DNA from: Nitrosarchaeum koreense MY1
GTDB lineage: Archaea; Thermoproteota; Nitrososphaeria; Nitrososphaerales; Nitrosopumilaceae
Reading direction: 5' to 3'
NCBI RefSeq assembly: GCF_000220175.1
Contig: NZ_AFPU01000001.1
Coordinates: 372,001 to 436,000, forward strand
Length of the DNA stretch: 64,000 nt
Shown: positions 17,663 through 27,062 of the stretch, piece by piece
How positions within the stretch are numbered: the stretch's first letter is position 1
How the letters are laid out: each line of letters opens with the position of its first letter
The notes under the pieces: generated by a model
The model's input: only the letters and a program-made list of their open reading frames with translations
Told to the model about the DNA's origin: nothing
Database searches by the model: none
Position numbers and translations under genes: made by a program

Positions 17663-19042
17663 ATGAATCAAAAAATAGGTCATCCTACATCTTCTGGATT
17701 CGCTTCTTATTCCATATTAGTTACGGGTGCTACTGGATTTATTGGTTCTAGGTTAATCTCGACATTAGCTTCTTCTGGTTTTACTATTAAGGGGATGAGT
17801 AGGAGAAAGCTTTCTGATACACATAATGTAAAGTACGTCCAGGCTGATGTTTTTGATGTTGAGCAATTAGAAAAAGCAATGATTGGAATTGATATTGTCT
17901 ATTACCTTCTCCATTCAATGGAAGGAGATAAGGAACATTGGAGGGAATTTGCAGCAAGAGAGCGAATTCAAGCTCAAAATTTTCTCAAAGCTGCTACCAA
18001 AGCTAATGTGAAAAGAATAATCTATCTTGGTGGGTTAGTAAATGACAGTTTGGAATTATCCCCTCACATGCAGAGCAGAAAAGAAGTTGGTGAAATACTT
18101 GCTTCTGGTGGTATTCCTGTAACTCAATTACGAGCATCTTTGATCATAGGTGCCCAAGGAGGTTCATATGCAATGCTTCGATATCTTGTAGAACGATTAC
18201 GAATTATGGTTACACCGTCATGGGTAAAATCACTTGCACAACCTATTGCGGTTGATGATGTTATAAAATATCTTGTAGGTTGTATGAGTCATCTTGAAAC
18301 AAGTGGTAAAATCTATGAAATTGGAGGACCAGATAAAATGACGTATGAAGAATTAATGCGTGTTTACTCTGCTTATCTAAATAAAAATCTCTTTGTAATC
18401 CAAATTCCTTTTCTAACAACTAGGCTTTCATCGTATTGGGTGGATCTAATTACTCCTGTAAAGGCTTCTCTAGCACGCCCATTGATAGATAGTTTAGTTC
18501 ATGATACAGTCGTAAATGACGATTCGATTACTAAGATTATCCCAATTCAATTAAAATCAGTTAGAGAATCCATTGATATTGCAACAAAAGAGATGAGAGA
18601 AAATCCTCCCGAAATAAATCATAGAGAAGAAAAAACTGGCTTTAAAATAAATCAAAAACTCTTACTTGGTTCCCTAACTGTGATGGCAATAATTGGAACT
18701 ACGCATTATTGGCTTGATGATCGGCCTGAAGTTTATACGCCAATTTGGCTTTTAGCTGGAATTATTTGGTATGCTGGAATTGTATCTGCAATTATTTTTG
18801 TTAATAGTAAAACTAGATTGGGATTTATGATCAGCGGTGTTTTATCTTGGATAACTCTGATTTTTTGGTCACTTGATAACTTCAATCTTGTTTTTAATAC
18901 TTCTATATTGGCTTCACCTCCAAATGAAATGTTCGCTTTAAGGAATTTTATAGGACTTGCTGTTGTATCGATTGCAATAATTGCATCTCATAATACTTTT
19001 CACAAGGTCATTGATTATCAAAACAAAGGGAAACCTGTTTAG
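17663..19042 (+). CDS. SDR (YbjT/NmrA-like) protein with C-terminal membrane domain
   Basis: The 459-residue protein has an N-terminal NAD(P)-binding Rossmann domain (ILVTGATGFIGSRL, residues about 19-32), a YYLLHSMEG active-site region and SDR core to about residue 310. The last 125 residues contain four predicted transmembrane helices. SDR proteins of this COG0702 type occur in bacterial LitR/CarH light-regulated clusters. Two GCACTAGT boxes precede it. Its substrate is unknown; a role in membrane-lipid or quinone redox chemistry is possible. Confidence 0.8.
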   Translation: MNQKIGHPTSSGFASYSILVTGATGFIGSRLISTLASSGFTIKGMSRRKLSDTHNVKYVQADVFDVEQLEKAMIGIDIVYYLLHSMEGDKEHWREFAARERIQAQNFLKAATKANVKRIIYLGGLVNDSLELSPHMQSRKEVGEILASGGIPVTQLRASLIIGAQGGSYAMLRYLVERLRIMVTPSWVKSLAQPIAVDDVIKYLVGCMSHLETSGKIYEIGGPDKMTYEELMRVYSAYLNKNLFVIQIPFLTTRLSSYWVDLITPVKASLARPLIDSLVHDTVVNDDSITKIIPIQLKSVRESIDIATKEMRENPPEINHREEKTGFKINQKLLLGSLTVMAIIGTTHYWLDDRPEVYTPIWLLAGIIWYAGIVSAIIFVNSKTRLGFMISGVLSWITLIFWSLDNFNLVFNTSILASPPNEMFALRNFIGLAVVSIAIIASHNTFHKVIDYQNKGKPV

Positions 19043-19208
19043 ATTTTTTAATTATTAATAATCTCCGTATCTATAATAAAACATGGAATAACTTGATTAG
19101 AGTTTTTTAATGCATAAATTAATCCTGTATTGTCTTCTAATCTTAAATCTCGACAAAATACAAATAGAAATTTATTATATTTTGACATTTGATATTATCT
19201 TAATTACG

Positions 19209-19754
19209 TTATTCATCCTCTTTGATATTTGTTGGTTGAAATATTGATCTATGTTCAATATCTGAATATAACAAAAAATATGTTTGACTTGCAAGATATG
19301 TATCATCACAACGATAAGTAATAGGGCTTATCTCTAAGAGAATCTGACCTATGGTTTTTTTACCCTCCCTAAATTGATCTAAATTATTCAAAAATGTTCT
19401 TTTTTCATTTTGATCTAAATGTTTTAAAAAATAACCAAAAATATGCATGATTACATTAGAATGTGTTCTTACTGTTGGTTTTTTATCCATTGCGAGTTTT
19501 AGATGATTCTCATACTCTTGTAATAATTCTGAAAATGGTATTTTTCTATGACTTGCAACAATATTTCCTAATTTTTTTAACTCTACTTGATCATGTGCCA
19601 TTATCATGAATTTGTTGGCAGTGTGAAACGCTAACATGTTTTTGAATTTATTTGAACTTTTTACATCTTCAAATCTTTGTATCACATAATCTGATATGTC
19701 TTTTTCAGATATTTTGCAATCTTTATCATTAAAGTATGGATTTAGTTTATTCAC
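19209..19754 (-). CDS. DUF1722 (YbgA-like) protein
   Basis: The 181-residue protein matches the DUF1722 pattern: FHTANKFMIMAHDQ near the start, then LGNIVA, an EYENHLKLAM helix, THSNVIMHIFGYF (the conserved N-V-x-x-H-x-x-G-Y-F) and the ITYRCDDTYLASQTYF tail. In bacteria this family is often adjacent to or fused with DNA photolyase, as with ybgA next to phr in E. coli, and is found in light-induced regulons. The start is GTG, about 25 bases after TATTTAAGC, so leaderless. It is divergent from the secreted-protein gene, with GCACTAGT-type boxes between them. Confidence 0.8.
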   Translation of the reverse strand: MNKLNPYFNDKDCKISEKDISDYVIQRFEDVKSSNKFKNMLAFHTANKFMIMAHDQVELKKLGNIVASHRKIPFSELLQEYENHLKLAMDKKPTVRTHSNVIMHIFGYFLKHLDQNEKRTFLNNLDQFREGKKTIGQILLEISPITYRCDDTYLASQTYFLLYSDIEHRSIFQPTNIKEDE

Positions 19755-19808
19755 TTTTTTTATTTTTGTTTCATTGCTTAAATAACCAATTTCATTTTTT
19801 TCCTATTG

Positions 19809-19867
19809 GCACTAGTCTAAATTTCTCTTTTCTTAGGAGTTAGCACTATATGGAAATTTAGCACCAT
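19809..19867 (+). promoter_or_regulatory. Box cluster between DUF1722 and secreted-protein genes
   Basis: GCACTAGT at 19809-19816, TTAGCACTAT around 19841-19849 and TTTAGCACCA around 19857-19866. The last one directly precedes a TATA-like CTTAAATAT. The cluster sits in the divergent promoter region and could control both genes. Confidence 0.6.
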
Positions 19868-19898
19868 CTTAAATATGATAACTGCTAAAAAATCAATA

Positions 19899-20795
19899 AT
19901 GAAAACAACAATTACCATCATAACTGCAATTATTTTGGTTGGTTCAACTACATTTGCTAGTGCAGAAGGAGTTCCAGCATGGATAAAAAATAATGCAGGA
20001 TGGTGGGCAGATGGTACAATATCTGAATCTGAATTCATTCAAGGAATACAATTTTTGATAAAAGAAAATGTAATTGTAATTCCTCCAACTACTATGTCTG
20101 CAGAAAAATCTCAATCAGTTCCTGAATGGATAAAAAATAATGCAGGATGGTGGGCAGATGGAACAATTACAGATAAAGAATTTGTCAATGGTATTCAGCA
20201 TTTGATAAAAACCGGAGTGATTTCAGTTTCTGCTGAAATTAAATCTCCTGAATCTCTACCTGTTTCATCCGATGATTCAAAACTTGCATCACTTGAAGCA
20301 GAATTAGAAAAATGCGCCGAAATCAAACAGGCATATCCTAGATTAAATTGTGAAAGAACCGCAAAACATGCAATCGAAGCTTACACAATAATTGCAAATG
20401 GACAATCATACCATGTAGGTCCTCTAGTTTATTATTGGACAGGTCTAGACACTGAAGGAAATTCATTTGAAATATCTGAAAGTGGGCAAGCTATTTTATC
20501 CATAAGAATTTTAGCTGTAAACACTAGTAATGACAATGTTTCTATGATGTGTACTGGTCCTGCAGTTTGTAACTATGATGTTTGGAATGGCGATAAAGCA
20601 TTCAAGTATTCTGGAATGGATTTTACAAATGGACAAATTGTCGTAAAACCTGGTACCTCTGAAATATTCAACATGTTATTTGGACCAAACATTGGATATG
20701 GTGGAACTACATTTGAATATGATTCATCTAAGGAATATTTCTTTAGAATATCTGAACCATATGGCAAGATGTCTATTCCTTTAGGACTACCATAG
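19899..20795 (+). CDS. Secreted protein with WIKNNAGWWADG repeats
   Basis: From the second ATG the protein has a typical signal peptide (MKTTITIITAIILVGSTTF, cleaved after ASA). Two near-identical modules with WIKNNAGWWADGTI follow, a repeat recurrent in thaumarchaeal secreted proteins. A short coil and a C-terminal beta-sandwich domain (about residues 170-298, with C-x4-C in MMCTGPAVC) complete it. An upstream in-frame ATG at 19875 gives eight more residues, but the TATA-like CTTAAATAT near 19868 fits the 19899 start. Function is unknown; its operators link it to the CarH-like gene. Confidence 0.75.
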   Translation: MKTTITIITAIILVGSTTFASAEGVPAWIKNNAGWWADGTISESEFIQGIQFLIKENVIVIPPTTMSAEKSQSVPEWIKNNAGWWADGTITDKEFVNGIQHLIKTGVISVSAEIKSPESLPVSSDDSKLASLEAELEKCAEIKQAYPRLNCERTAKHAIEAYTIIANGQSYHVGPLVYYWTGLDTEGNSFEISESGQAILSIRILAVNTSNDNVSMMCTGPAVCNYDVWNGDKAFKYSGMDFTNGQIVVKPGTSEIFNMLFGPNIGYGGTTFEYDSSKEYFFRISEPYGKMSIPLGLP

Positions 20796-20823
20796 GCTTT
20801 TTTCATAACTCTTTTTTATTTTT

Positions 20824-21135
20824 TTATCCATAGTCAATATATCGATTATATCTCTTCTCAACTTCTACGTTTGTCCCAGAAATAATTTTATGATATTCTT
20901 CTTGTTTTCTTGATTCAATGTATTTTGCTATCTCTGTAAGACCTTTGTCTGTTTTGTATGATTCAAAGACAGGTTCCATCATTTTTAGGTATTCTAAAAC
21001 TTTTTTCCTATACTCTTCACGAGTAGGATTTTTAATTTTGTTTAATCTAAACCAAATTACTGCCCAGCTTGAGCCTACTATGTGTGGTAATAAATCAAAA
21101 GCCCTTTCTATCTCAAAACGTTCATCGTTTCTCAT
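20824..21135 (-). CDS. Conserved hypothetical protein after hemB, 103 aa
   Basis: A helical, charged protein (MRNDERFEIERAFDLLPHIV at its start) with no motif I can name. Its start overlaps the hemB stop by four bases, so it is the last gene of the haem operon. A role connected to tetrapyrrole synthesis is suggested by position only. Confidence 0.7.
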   Translation of the reverse strand: MRNDERFEIERAFDLLPHIVGSSWAVIWFRLNKIKNPTREEYRKKVLEYLKMMEPVFESYKTDKGLTEIAKYIESRKQEEYHKIISGTNVEVEKRYNRYIDYG

Positions 21136-22115
21136 GCTTTTTGAAGAAACTTTGCTGCAGATTTTGCAAAATATGTTACAATCATGTCTGCACCAGCTCG
21201 TTTAATTGAATAAAGTATCTCTTCTGTAATGTCTTTTTCATTTATCCAGCCTTGTTTTGATGCGCCTTTAACTAATGCATATTCTCCAGATACACTATAT
21301 GCTGCAACTGGAACATTGAATCTTCTACGAGTTTCTGCTATCAAATCAAGATATGCTAAAGCTGGCTTAATCATTACAATATCTACTCCTTCGTTGATGT
21401 CCATTTCAACTTCCATCATTGCTTCACGTGCATTTGTAAATGGAACTTGGTACGTCTTTCTATCTCCAAACTTTGGTGCACATTCTGCTGCATCTCTAAA
21501 TGGTGAATAAAATGATGAACGGTGTTTTGCAGAATGCGACATTATGGACACATCTTTGAAACCTTCTTCGTCTAATGCTTTTCTAATGGCAGATACTTGT
21601 CCGTCCATCATTGCAGATGGTGAAACAGTATCAACACCAGCTTTTGCTTGACTGACTGCAATTTTTGCTAGTGTTTCTAGACTAGAGTCGTTATCTACTT
21701 TATCTCCCTTGATTATTCCACAATGACCTGTTGATGTAAATTGACATAAGCATACATCTGCCATGATTACTATTTTATCCCCAAAATTTTCTCTAATCTG
21801 AGAAATCGCCTTTTGAACAATTCCTTTATCATCAAATGCCGAAGTACCTGCATCATCTTTCTTTGTAGGAATTCCAAACAGCATGATAGATGGGATGTTT
21901 AGATCAGAGATTGTTCCAATTTCGTCATTGATGTCTTCTAAAGGTAATCTCTCAATTTCTGACATTGATTCAACTTTTATTCGAGATTTGAGGTCTTCTT
22001 GAACAAATACTGGACAAATTAGATCTCTTGGTGTTAAAGTGGTTTCCTGAATTAATTCTCGCATTTTTTCTGATGTTCTTAATCTACGAAGTCGTCTGGT
22101 TGGAAATGACATCAT
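21132..22115 (-). CDS. hemB: Porphobilinogen synthase (ALA dehydratase)
   Basis: Condenses two 5-aminolevulinate molecules to porphobilinogen. Typical features: RRLRRLRTS at the N-terminus, the metal-site segment MADVCLCQFTSTGHCG, the first Schiff-base lysine region SHSAKHRSSFYSPFRDA, and the second in VMIKPALAYLD. Length is normal. TTG at 22118 and ATGs at 22115 and 22112 are possible starts. It is in an operon after hemA. Confidence 0.96.
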   Translation of the reverse strand: MMSFPTRRLRRLRTSEKMRELIQETTLTPRDLICPVFVQEDLKSRIKVESMSEIERLPLEDINDEIGTISDLNIPSIMLFGIPTKKDDAGTSAFDDKGIVQKAISQIRENFGDKIVIMADVCLCQFTSTGHCGIIKGDKVDNDSSLETLAKIAVSQAKAGVDTVSPSAMMDGQVSAIRKALDEEGFKDVSIMSHSAKHRSSFYSPFRDAAECAPKFGDRKTYQVPFTNAREAMMEVEMDINEGVDIVMIKPALAYLDLIAETRRRFNVPVAAYSVSGEYALVKGASKQGWINEKDITEEILYSIKRAGADMIVTYFAKSAAKFLQKA

Positions 22116-22143
22116 CAAAATTTATTCTGGGTCAGATATAATT

Positions 22144-23409
22144 CTAGTCTAATTCTTTTTGTTTTTTATAGTCAAATAATTTACTTGCCATTTCGATAAT
22201 ATCTGGCTCACCTTGTTCTGATGCCTTGCGGATATTATTCATAGGTGTTGATACGATACTTTCTACTACAGCCTTTGTCAATTCTTCAATAATTTTGATT
22301 TTTTTCTCATCTTTTTCATTAAGCATTTGAAGTGCTTTTTGTAATTCTTTTACTCTTAGAGAATCTATATTTTTGAAGACATCTTTTACCAATGGTTCTG
22401 CATCTAATCTTTTCATTGAGGCCTCTAGTACAGATACTTCCTCACTAATTATATTTTCAACACTTTTTACCTTGTTTAATCGTGATTTCATATTTTTTTC
22501 AACCATCTCGGCAATTTGATCTAAATTCATTAATTTCACTGCACCTATAGTTGCAACTTTCTCATCAACTGTTCTAGGGTTTGATAAATCTAGAATCATC
22601 ATTCCACTTTTCTTTATTTTCATTGCTTTTACTATTCTTTCTTGAGTAACTAAAAAGTAAGGAGCAGTTGTTGCGACAAATAATACATCATAATTTTCAA
22701 ATCCAGATAAGACATCTTCGAATTTTACAGGTTTTCCTCCCATGGTTTCACAAAATGCCTGGGATCTATCCATTGTCCTGCTAGTTACAACAAAATCATA
22801 TCCTCTTCGTGCAAGTGATTTTGCAACAAGCGTTGATACCTCGCCAGTTCCAATTAGCAAAATTTTCTTTAGTTTTAACTCGTCTACGTTTTCTTCAGCT
22901 AATTTTACTGCCATTGATCCAACTGAGATGCCTCCACGATTAATTCCTGAGGAATTCCTAATTCTTGTTCCTATTCTGATTGCTTTATCAAATAAATTAT
23001 TTAGGTGCTGACCAGACGCCTTTGCATTTCTAGCCGATGTTATGGAGTTTTTTATCTGTCCTAGAATCTGCTCTTCTCCTATGACCATTGAATCTAATCC
23101 TGATGTGAGTTTTAGTAGGTGATGAATAGCTTCCAGGTTTTCAACAACTTCTATGTTTTCTTCAAATGCTTCTTCTTCCAGTCCAGTTAATGAGGCCCAT
23201 GTTTTTTTAATTTTGTCAATGTTGTAATTTTTTGCTTTACCAAACAGTTCTATTCTATTACATGTTTGAATAATTACACATTCCTCTAACCCTGAATGTT
23301 TTTTGAAGTGAACATATGCATTTTCTAAGTCCCTTATGGTAAATCTTTCAAGAATATGAATAGGTGCGTTACGAAAAGTAATCCTTGCATTGATTATGTT
23401 TTGGTTCAT
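22144..23409 (-). CDS. hemA: Glutamyl-tRNA reductase
   Basis: Reduces glutamyl-tRNA to glutamate-1-semialdehyde, the committed step of the C5 tetrapyrrole route. The 421-residue protein has the catalytic cysteine region IIQTCNRIELFG, the SGLDSMVIGEEQILGQ segment, the NADPH-binding LLIGTGEVSTLVAKSL and a C-terminal dimerisation coil. It overlaps the siroheme-synthase-like gene upstream by four bases. Confidence 0.96.
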   Translation of the reverse strand: MNQNIINARITFRNAPIHILERFTIRDLENAYVHFKKHSGLEECVIIQTCNRIELFGKAKNYNIDKIKKTWASLTGLEEEAFEENIEVVENLEAIHHLLKLTSGLDSMVIGEEQILGQIKNSITSARNAKASGQHLNNLFDKAIRIGTRIRNSSGINRGGISVGSMAVKLAEENVDELKLKKILLIGTGEVSTLVAKSLARRGYDFVVTSRTMDRSQAFCETMGGKPVKFEDVLSGFENYDVLFVATTAPYFLVTQERIVKAMKIKKSGMMILDLSNPRTVDEKVATIGAVKLMNLDQIAEMVEKNMKSRLNKVKSVENIISEEVSVLEASMKRLDAEPLVKDVFKNIDSLRVKELQKALQMLNEKDEKKIKIIEELTKAVVESIVSTPMNNIRKASEQGEPDIIEMASKLFDYKKQKELD

Positions 23410-24059
23410 TTCCAGTTCCTCAATATTGATCTAGCTTGATTTTCTGCTTTTTTCAGCTGACCTTCTTTTATTAACTGTTTGATCTCTTTGTTACTCATTA
23501 TGCTATTGAGGTAGTTTTTTCTTTCATTTTGTTTGGCGATCTTATTTTTTGCAATTTCTCTTACAATATTCTGAATTTTCATTTGACTGATTTCTTCTTT
23601 TGTAATTAACTTCTTGAATACTCTCTCTGATTCAATTCTCAATTTTTTAGCCATTGCTGGACTTTTTCCACCTGTAAATATTGCAATTTGAATTAAATTT
23701 TCAAAATCTATAATTGCAGGATTCGAAAAATCACTTAATTCTGGATTATCAGAACTATATGCTATGATTTTTTTACTTTTGGCATCATTAATTATTTTTT
23801 GATTTAGTTTTTTATCATTTGTTGTTGTGATTACCATGTATGGTTTATGGATTGAAAGAATAGATGTATCTTGGACATTTTGTTTTTTAAATTTAATTTT
23901 TTTATTTTTTATTAGGTTTTTTATCTGATTGTTTATCGTATTGCTAATTACTATGATCTGACACTCTTCTTTTAATAATGAATTAATTCGTTTTAGTGCT
24001 TCGTTTCCTCCTCCGATGACGATAACTACTTTGCCCTGAAGATTTAGATTAACTATCAC
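23406..24059 (-). CDS. Siroheme synthase-like precorrin-2 dehydrogenase
   Basis: The 217-residue protein corresponds to the CysG-N/Met8/SirC module: an NAD-binding Rossmann fold (KVVIVIGGGNEALKRI), then FTGGKSPAMAKKLR, which binds the tetrapyrrole and resembles the S-x-P-x-x-A/K-x-L motif. It oxidises precorrin-2 to sirohydrochlorin, possibly also inserting iron. It is the first gene of the hem operon and is divergent from ahbAB, matching the siroheme-based haem pathway. Confidence 0.88.
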   Translation of the reverse strand: MIVNLNLQGKVVIVIGGGNEALKRINSLLKEECQIIVISNTINNQIKNLIKNKKIKFKKQNVQDTSILSIHKPYMVITTTNDKKLNQKIINDAKSKKIIAYSSDNPELSDFSNPAIIDFENLIQIAIFTGGKSPAMAKKLRIESERVFKKLITKEEISQMKIQNIVREIAKNKIAKQNERKNYLNSIMSNKEIKQLIKEGQLKKAENQARSILRNWK

Positions 24060-24129
24060 CGATCAAAACAATAATTGTTTCTATTTATACATTAAACACT
24101 AATGCGTAATGCCCTAGCTACATTTTTAA

Positions 24130-25182
24130 TTGAATGATGAGATTGGTGTTATATTGACTCAATCCATGGATGATCTGGATAAGGAAATTCTTAATGAGAT
24201 TCAATGGACTTTTCCACTCACCCCAATGCCTTTTGACGACATTGCAAAAAAATTTGAAACTACTCCTGAAATAATAAAAGAACGACTAGTGAATCTAAAA
24301 AAAATTGGAGTACTGCGACAGCTTAGTGCCATATTTGATACAAGACGACTTGGTTACAAAAGCTCATTGGTGGCAATGGAGATTGAATCTAATAAATTAG
24401 AATATGTGGCAAATCAAATTAATCGTCATCCTGGTGTAAGTCATAACTATGAACGGGATCATCAGTTTAATCTATGGTTTACTTTAGCTGTGCCACCTGG
24501 TTCAGATTTGAAATCTGAGGTTGACAAATTTTCTGTTTTAAAAGGGATTAAAAAAGTTAGAATGCTTCCAACAATCCAATTGTTCAAAATTGGAGTAAAA
24601 CTGGATATGGTTGATGAAAAAAAACATGATATTGCACCAACTGAAGCAAAAAAAGAAATTAAAAATATAAAATTTGTTCCTACTGAAGAAGACAAAGAAT
24701 TCATCCGTGAATTGCAAAAAGATATGGATATTGTTGATAGACCATTTTTAATTCCTGCAAAAAAACTCGGACTCACTGAAAGTGAATTATTTGATAAACT
24801 AAAGTATTATGAGGAAATTGGAGTTATGAGAAGATTTGCCGCAATTTTGCGACATAGGGAAGTTGGTTTTACAGCTAATGGCATGATTGTTTGGAATGTA
24901 CCTGATGATAAAATTTCAGAAGTTGGTTCGAAATTAGGTGCTTTCCCTCAAGTCAGTCATTGTTACCAAAGACCAACATATCCTGATTGGCCATATAGTG
25001 TATTTTCTATGATTCATTGTAAATCTGAAAGTGAAGCAGGAGAGGTTGCAAAAACTATTCAAAATCAAATTAATGTGGATGATTACAAAATATTGTTTAG
25101 TACACGTGAATTTAAAAAGACCCGTGTTGAATATTTTGTTGAAAATAATTTTACTTTAGAAGAAACAATCTCAGCATCTTAG
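24130..25182 (+). CDS. ahbAB: Fused siroheme decarboxylase AhbA-AhbB
   Basis: The 350-residue protein has two Lrp/AsnC-like halves, each with a winged-helix part and a ligand domain. Half 1 has GVSHNYERDHQFNLWFTL; half 2 has VSHCYQRPTYPDWPYSVF. These are the AhbA/AhbB (NirDLGH-type) siroheme decarboxylase motifs, in which His and Tyr/Arg act on the acetate side chains to give 12,18-didecarboxysiroheme. In many organisms the halves are separate genes. It is divergent from the hem operon. The start is TTG; an ATG at 24166 is an alternative. Confidence 0.9.
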   Translation: MNDEIGVILTQSMDDLDKEILNEIQWTFPLTPMPFDDIAKKFETTPEIIKERLVNLKKIGVLRQLSAIFDTRRLGYKSSLVAMEIESNKLEYVANQINRHPGVSHNYERDHQFNLWFTLAVPPGSDLKSEVDKFSVLKGIKKVRMLPTIQLFKIGVKLDMVDEKKHDIAPTEAKKEIKNIKFVPTEEDKEFIRELQKDMDIVDRPFLIPAKKLGLTESELFDKLKYYEEIGVMRRFAAILRHREVGFTANGMIVWNVPDDKISEVGSKLGAFPQVSHCYQRPTYPDWPYSVFSMIHCKSESEAGEVAKTIQNQINVDDYKILFSTREFKKTRVEYFVENNFTLEETISAS

Positions 25183-25517
25183 AATTCGTTTTCATCGTGT
25201 CCTACTACATGAATCATACAAAAGTATTGATCATTCATGTTGCAATAATACTCTGAATTATTCCTACAAATCTTACATGGTGGTTTTTCATCCTGTTTTG
25301 ATAGTTTTGTGTGGTATGCTTTACTTCTCACAGTTTTGTTTGAATTTTTGTAAATTCTTGTCATGCTTGAAAAATATTTTAAATCTAAAGGACTTAGTTC
25401 CGCATTATTTTTAATTTTTTTAACTATGGCATTCCATTTTTTATATTCTCCAATCTTTGCAAATTTCATTCTGTCTATAATCTCTAATGTCTTTATGACA
25501 TCTAATGATTTGTCCAT
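25179..25517 (-). CDS. Small protein with C-terminal zinc-binding motif
   Basis: The 112-residue protein has a basic helical N-terminal part and a Cys/His-rich end: PPCKICRNNSEYYCN, then QYFCMIHVVGHDENEF, resembling a B-box-like zinc site. Convergent with ahbAB (four-base overlap). It lies eight bases downstream of the aldo/keto reductase gene, so it is probably in the same transcript. No function known. Confidence 0.65.
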   Translation of the reverse strand: MDKSLDVIKTLEIIDRMKFAKIGEYKKWNAIVKKIKNNAELSPLDLKYFSSMTRIYKNSNKTVRSKAYHTKLSKQDEKPPCKICRNNSEYYCNMNDQYFCMIHVVGHDENEF

Positions 25518-25524
25518 TTGAAAA

Positions 25525-26520
25525 CTAATTTGCTTGAGTTGCTTTTAATTCGTATGTAGGCCATGTATTATACAAGTCATCAATCTCTTTCATATCTGAG
25601 GAATTCAGATATTTACCGTCTGATATTGCTGCAAATGATTCAATTTCTTCAACACTTACAACTGTGGGTAAGACAGATCCGATTGATTTTTTTGATAAAA
25701 TGAATTTAATTGCAAATTCTGTTATGTTTAATCCGTTTCGTTCAGCAATTGGTCTGAACTGTTCTACTTTTTTTAGTGCCTCTTGCCTCCATTCTTGTTT
25801 TCTGTCTTTTCTATGATCATTGCTTGGAATTACCGTCTCTGCTTTTACTTTGCCTGTGAGAATTCCTGATGCATCAGGTACCCTGACTAAAATTCCAACA
25901 TTTTGTTTCTCTGCTTTTTCAATTAATTCATTTCCTGGTGTTTGTTCTAAAATATTATACACTGTTTGAACTGCTGTGACACTTTTTCTTTCCATAGCTT
26001 CTAGTCCTTCCTGTGCCCATCCTATTGCTGGACCAAGTGCAACTTGTGACGCTTTTATTTTTCCTTCCTGGATTAAATTATCAAATAAATTAAAAGTGGT
26101 GTTATCTCTAATGTGATTTAATTTTGGATTATGTAATCCATAAACATCTACATAATTTGTTTGTAGTCTTTCAAGTGATGCACTAAGTGCCTTTCTTGTA
26201 AACTCTGGTTCAAAACTTTGAGGTAGTTCTGCATGTCCTATTTGCTCTGCATTTGCAAAATCATATCCGTATTTTGTCGAAATTACTACTTCATTTCTCA
26301 TTCCTTTGAAAACTTGTCCAATTAGTTTCTCGGTTATTCCTTTACCATACATATCAGCTGTTTCAAAGAAATTAATTCCTAAATCGTATGCTTTTTTGAG
26401 CATTCGTTTTCCTTCATCTTCTTCTATTTTCTTACCCCACCAATCGAGACCTAGTGTCCATGCCCCAAATCCAATTTCAGATACTTTGATTCCGCTTCTC
26501 CCTAATGTCTTATACTTCAA
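25525..26520 (-). CDS. Aldo/keto reductase
   Basis: A 331-residue NADPH-dependent oxidoreductase of the AKR superfamily. It has the GxGAWTLG strand, the catalytic tetrad members D and Y (FFETADMYGKG), K (VISTKYGYD) and H (VDVYGLHNPK), and the C-terminal cofactor part. It overlaps the DUF1802 gene by four bases. The substrate is not predictable. Confidence 0.92.
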   Translation of the reverse strand: MKYKTLGRSGIKVSEIGFGAWTLGLDWWGKKIEEDEGKRMLKKAYDLGINFFETADMYGKGITEKLIGQVFKGMRNEVVISTKYGYDFANAEQIGHAELPQSFEPEFTRKALSASLERLQTNYVDVYGLHNPKLNHIRDNTTFNLFDNLIQEGKIKASQVALGPAIGWAQEGLEAMERKSVTAVQTVYNILEQTPGNELIEKAEKQNVGILVRVPDASGILTGKVKAETVIPSNDHRKDRKQEWRQEALKKVEQFRPIAERNGLNITEFAIKFILSKKSIGSVLPTVVSVEEIESFAAISDGKYLNSSDMKEIDDLYNTWPTYELKATQAN

Positions 26521-27062
26521 TTTACTATCTCCTTGAACTCATCTAGTTTTGATTCAATTTCTGTATTACTCAAAACAGTTTTCCCCTCTGTAATTTCTTC
26601 ATTTATGTTTATCCAAGATTTGCAACCCTGGTATTCAGATTTTAATGGTATACTTAATTCCGGAATCTTGTAGACTTTTAAAAACATGACTTTCATAGGA
26701 TTTTCTGGTTTCCAATTTCTTCTTTCATTGATGTAGGAATCACTCCAAATATGAAATGAGGATAATTTTTTTATTGTCTCTTCTACTGAAATGTCTATTT
26801 CTGCCAATATTTCAGCATACGATGTAATTCTGTTAAATCCGTTTTTTGGTGGGTTTGATTTTACTTGTTCGAGATATTTATGAAATTGTGGTTTTATGTG
26901 ATTGTATTCTTGATGCTCTTGTGTGGGAAACAATAGAAACTTTTTTGATTCAATCCTAAATCCTGATGTGACATCTAATATCCCACCTTTTCTTAAAAGA
27001 ACTGTTTGATCACCGTTTTCTAGTGCACTAACAATAGTTGCCCATTCTTTTAGAGATTCCAC
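26517..27062 (-). CDS. DUF1802 family protein
   Basis: The 181-residue protein has the DUF1802 pattern: EWATIVSALENGDQTVLLRKGGI near the start, FLLFPTQEHQ in the middle and a helical C-terminal half with a W-x-x-E repeat. The biochemical role is unknown. It starts at the last base of the chlorite-dismutase-like gene and is coupled to the aldo/keto reductase. Confidence 0.75.
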   Translation of the reverse strand: MESLKEWATIVSALENGDQTVLLRKGGILDVTSGFRIESKKFLLFPTQEHQEYNHIKPQFHKYLEQVKSNPPKNGFNRITSYAEILAEIDISVEETIKKLSSFHIWSDSYINERRNWKPENPMKVMFLKVYKIPELSIPLKSEYQGCKSWININEEITEGKTVLSNTEIESKLDEFKEIVN

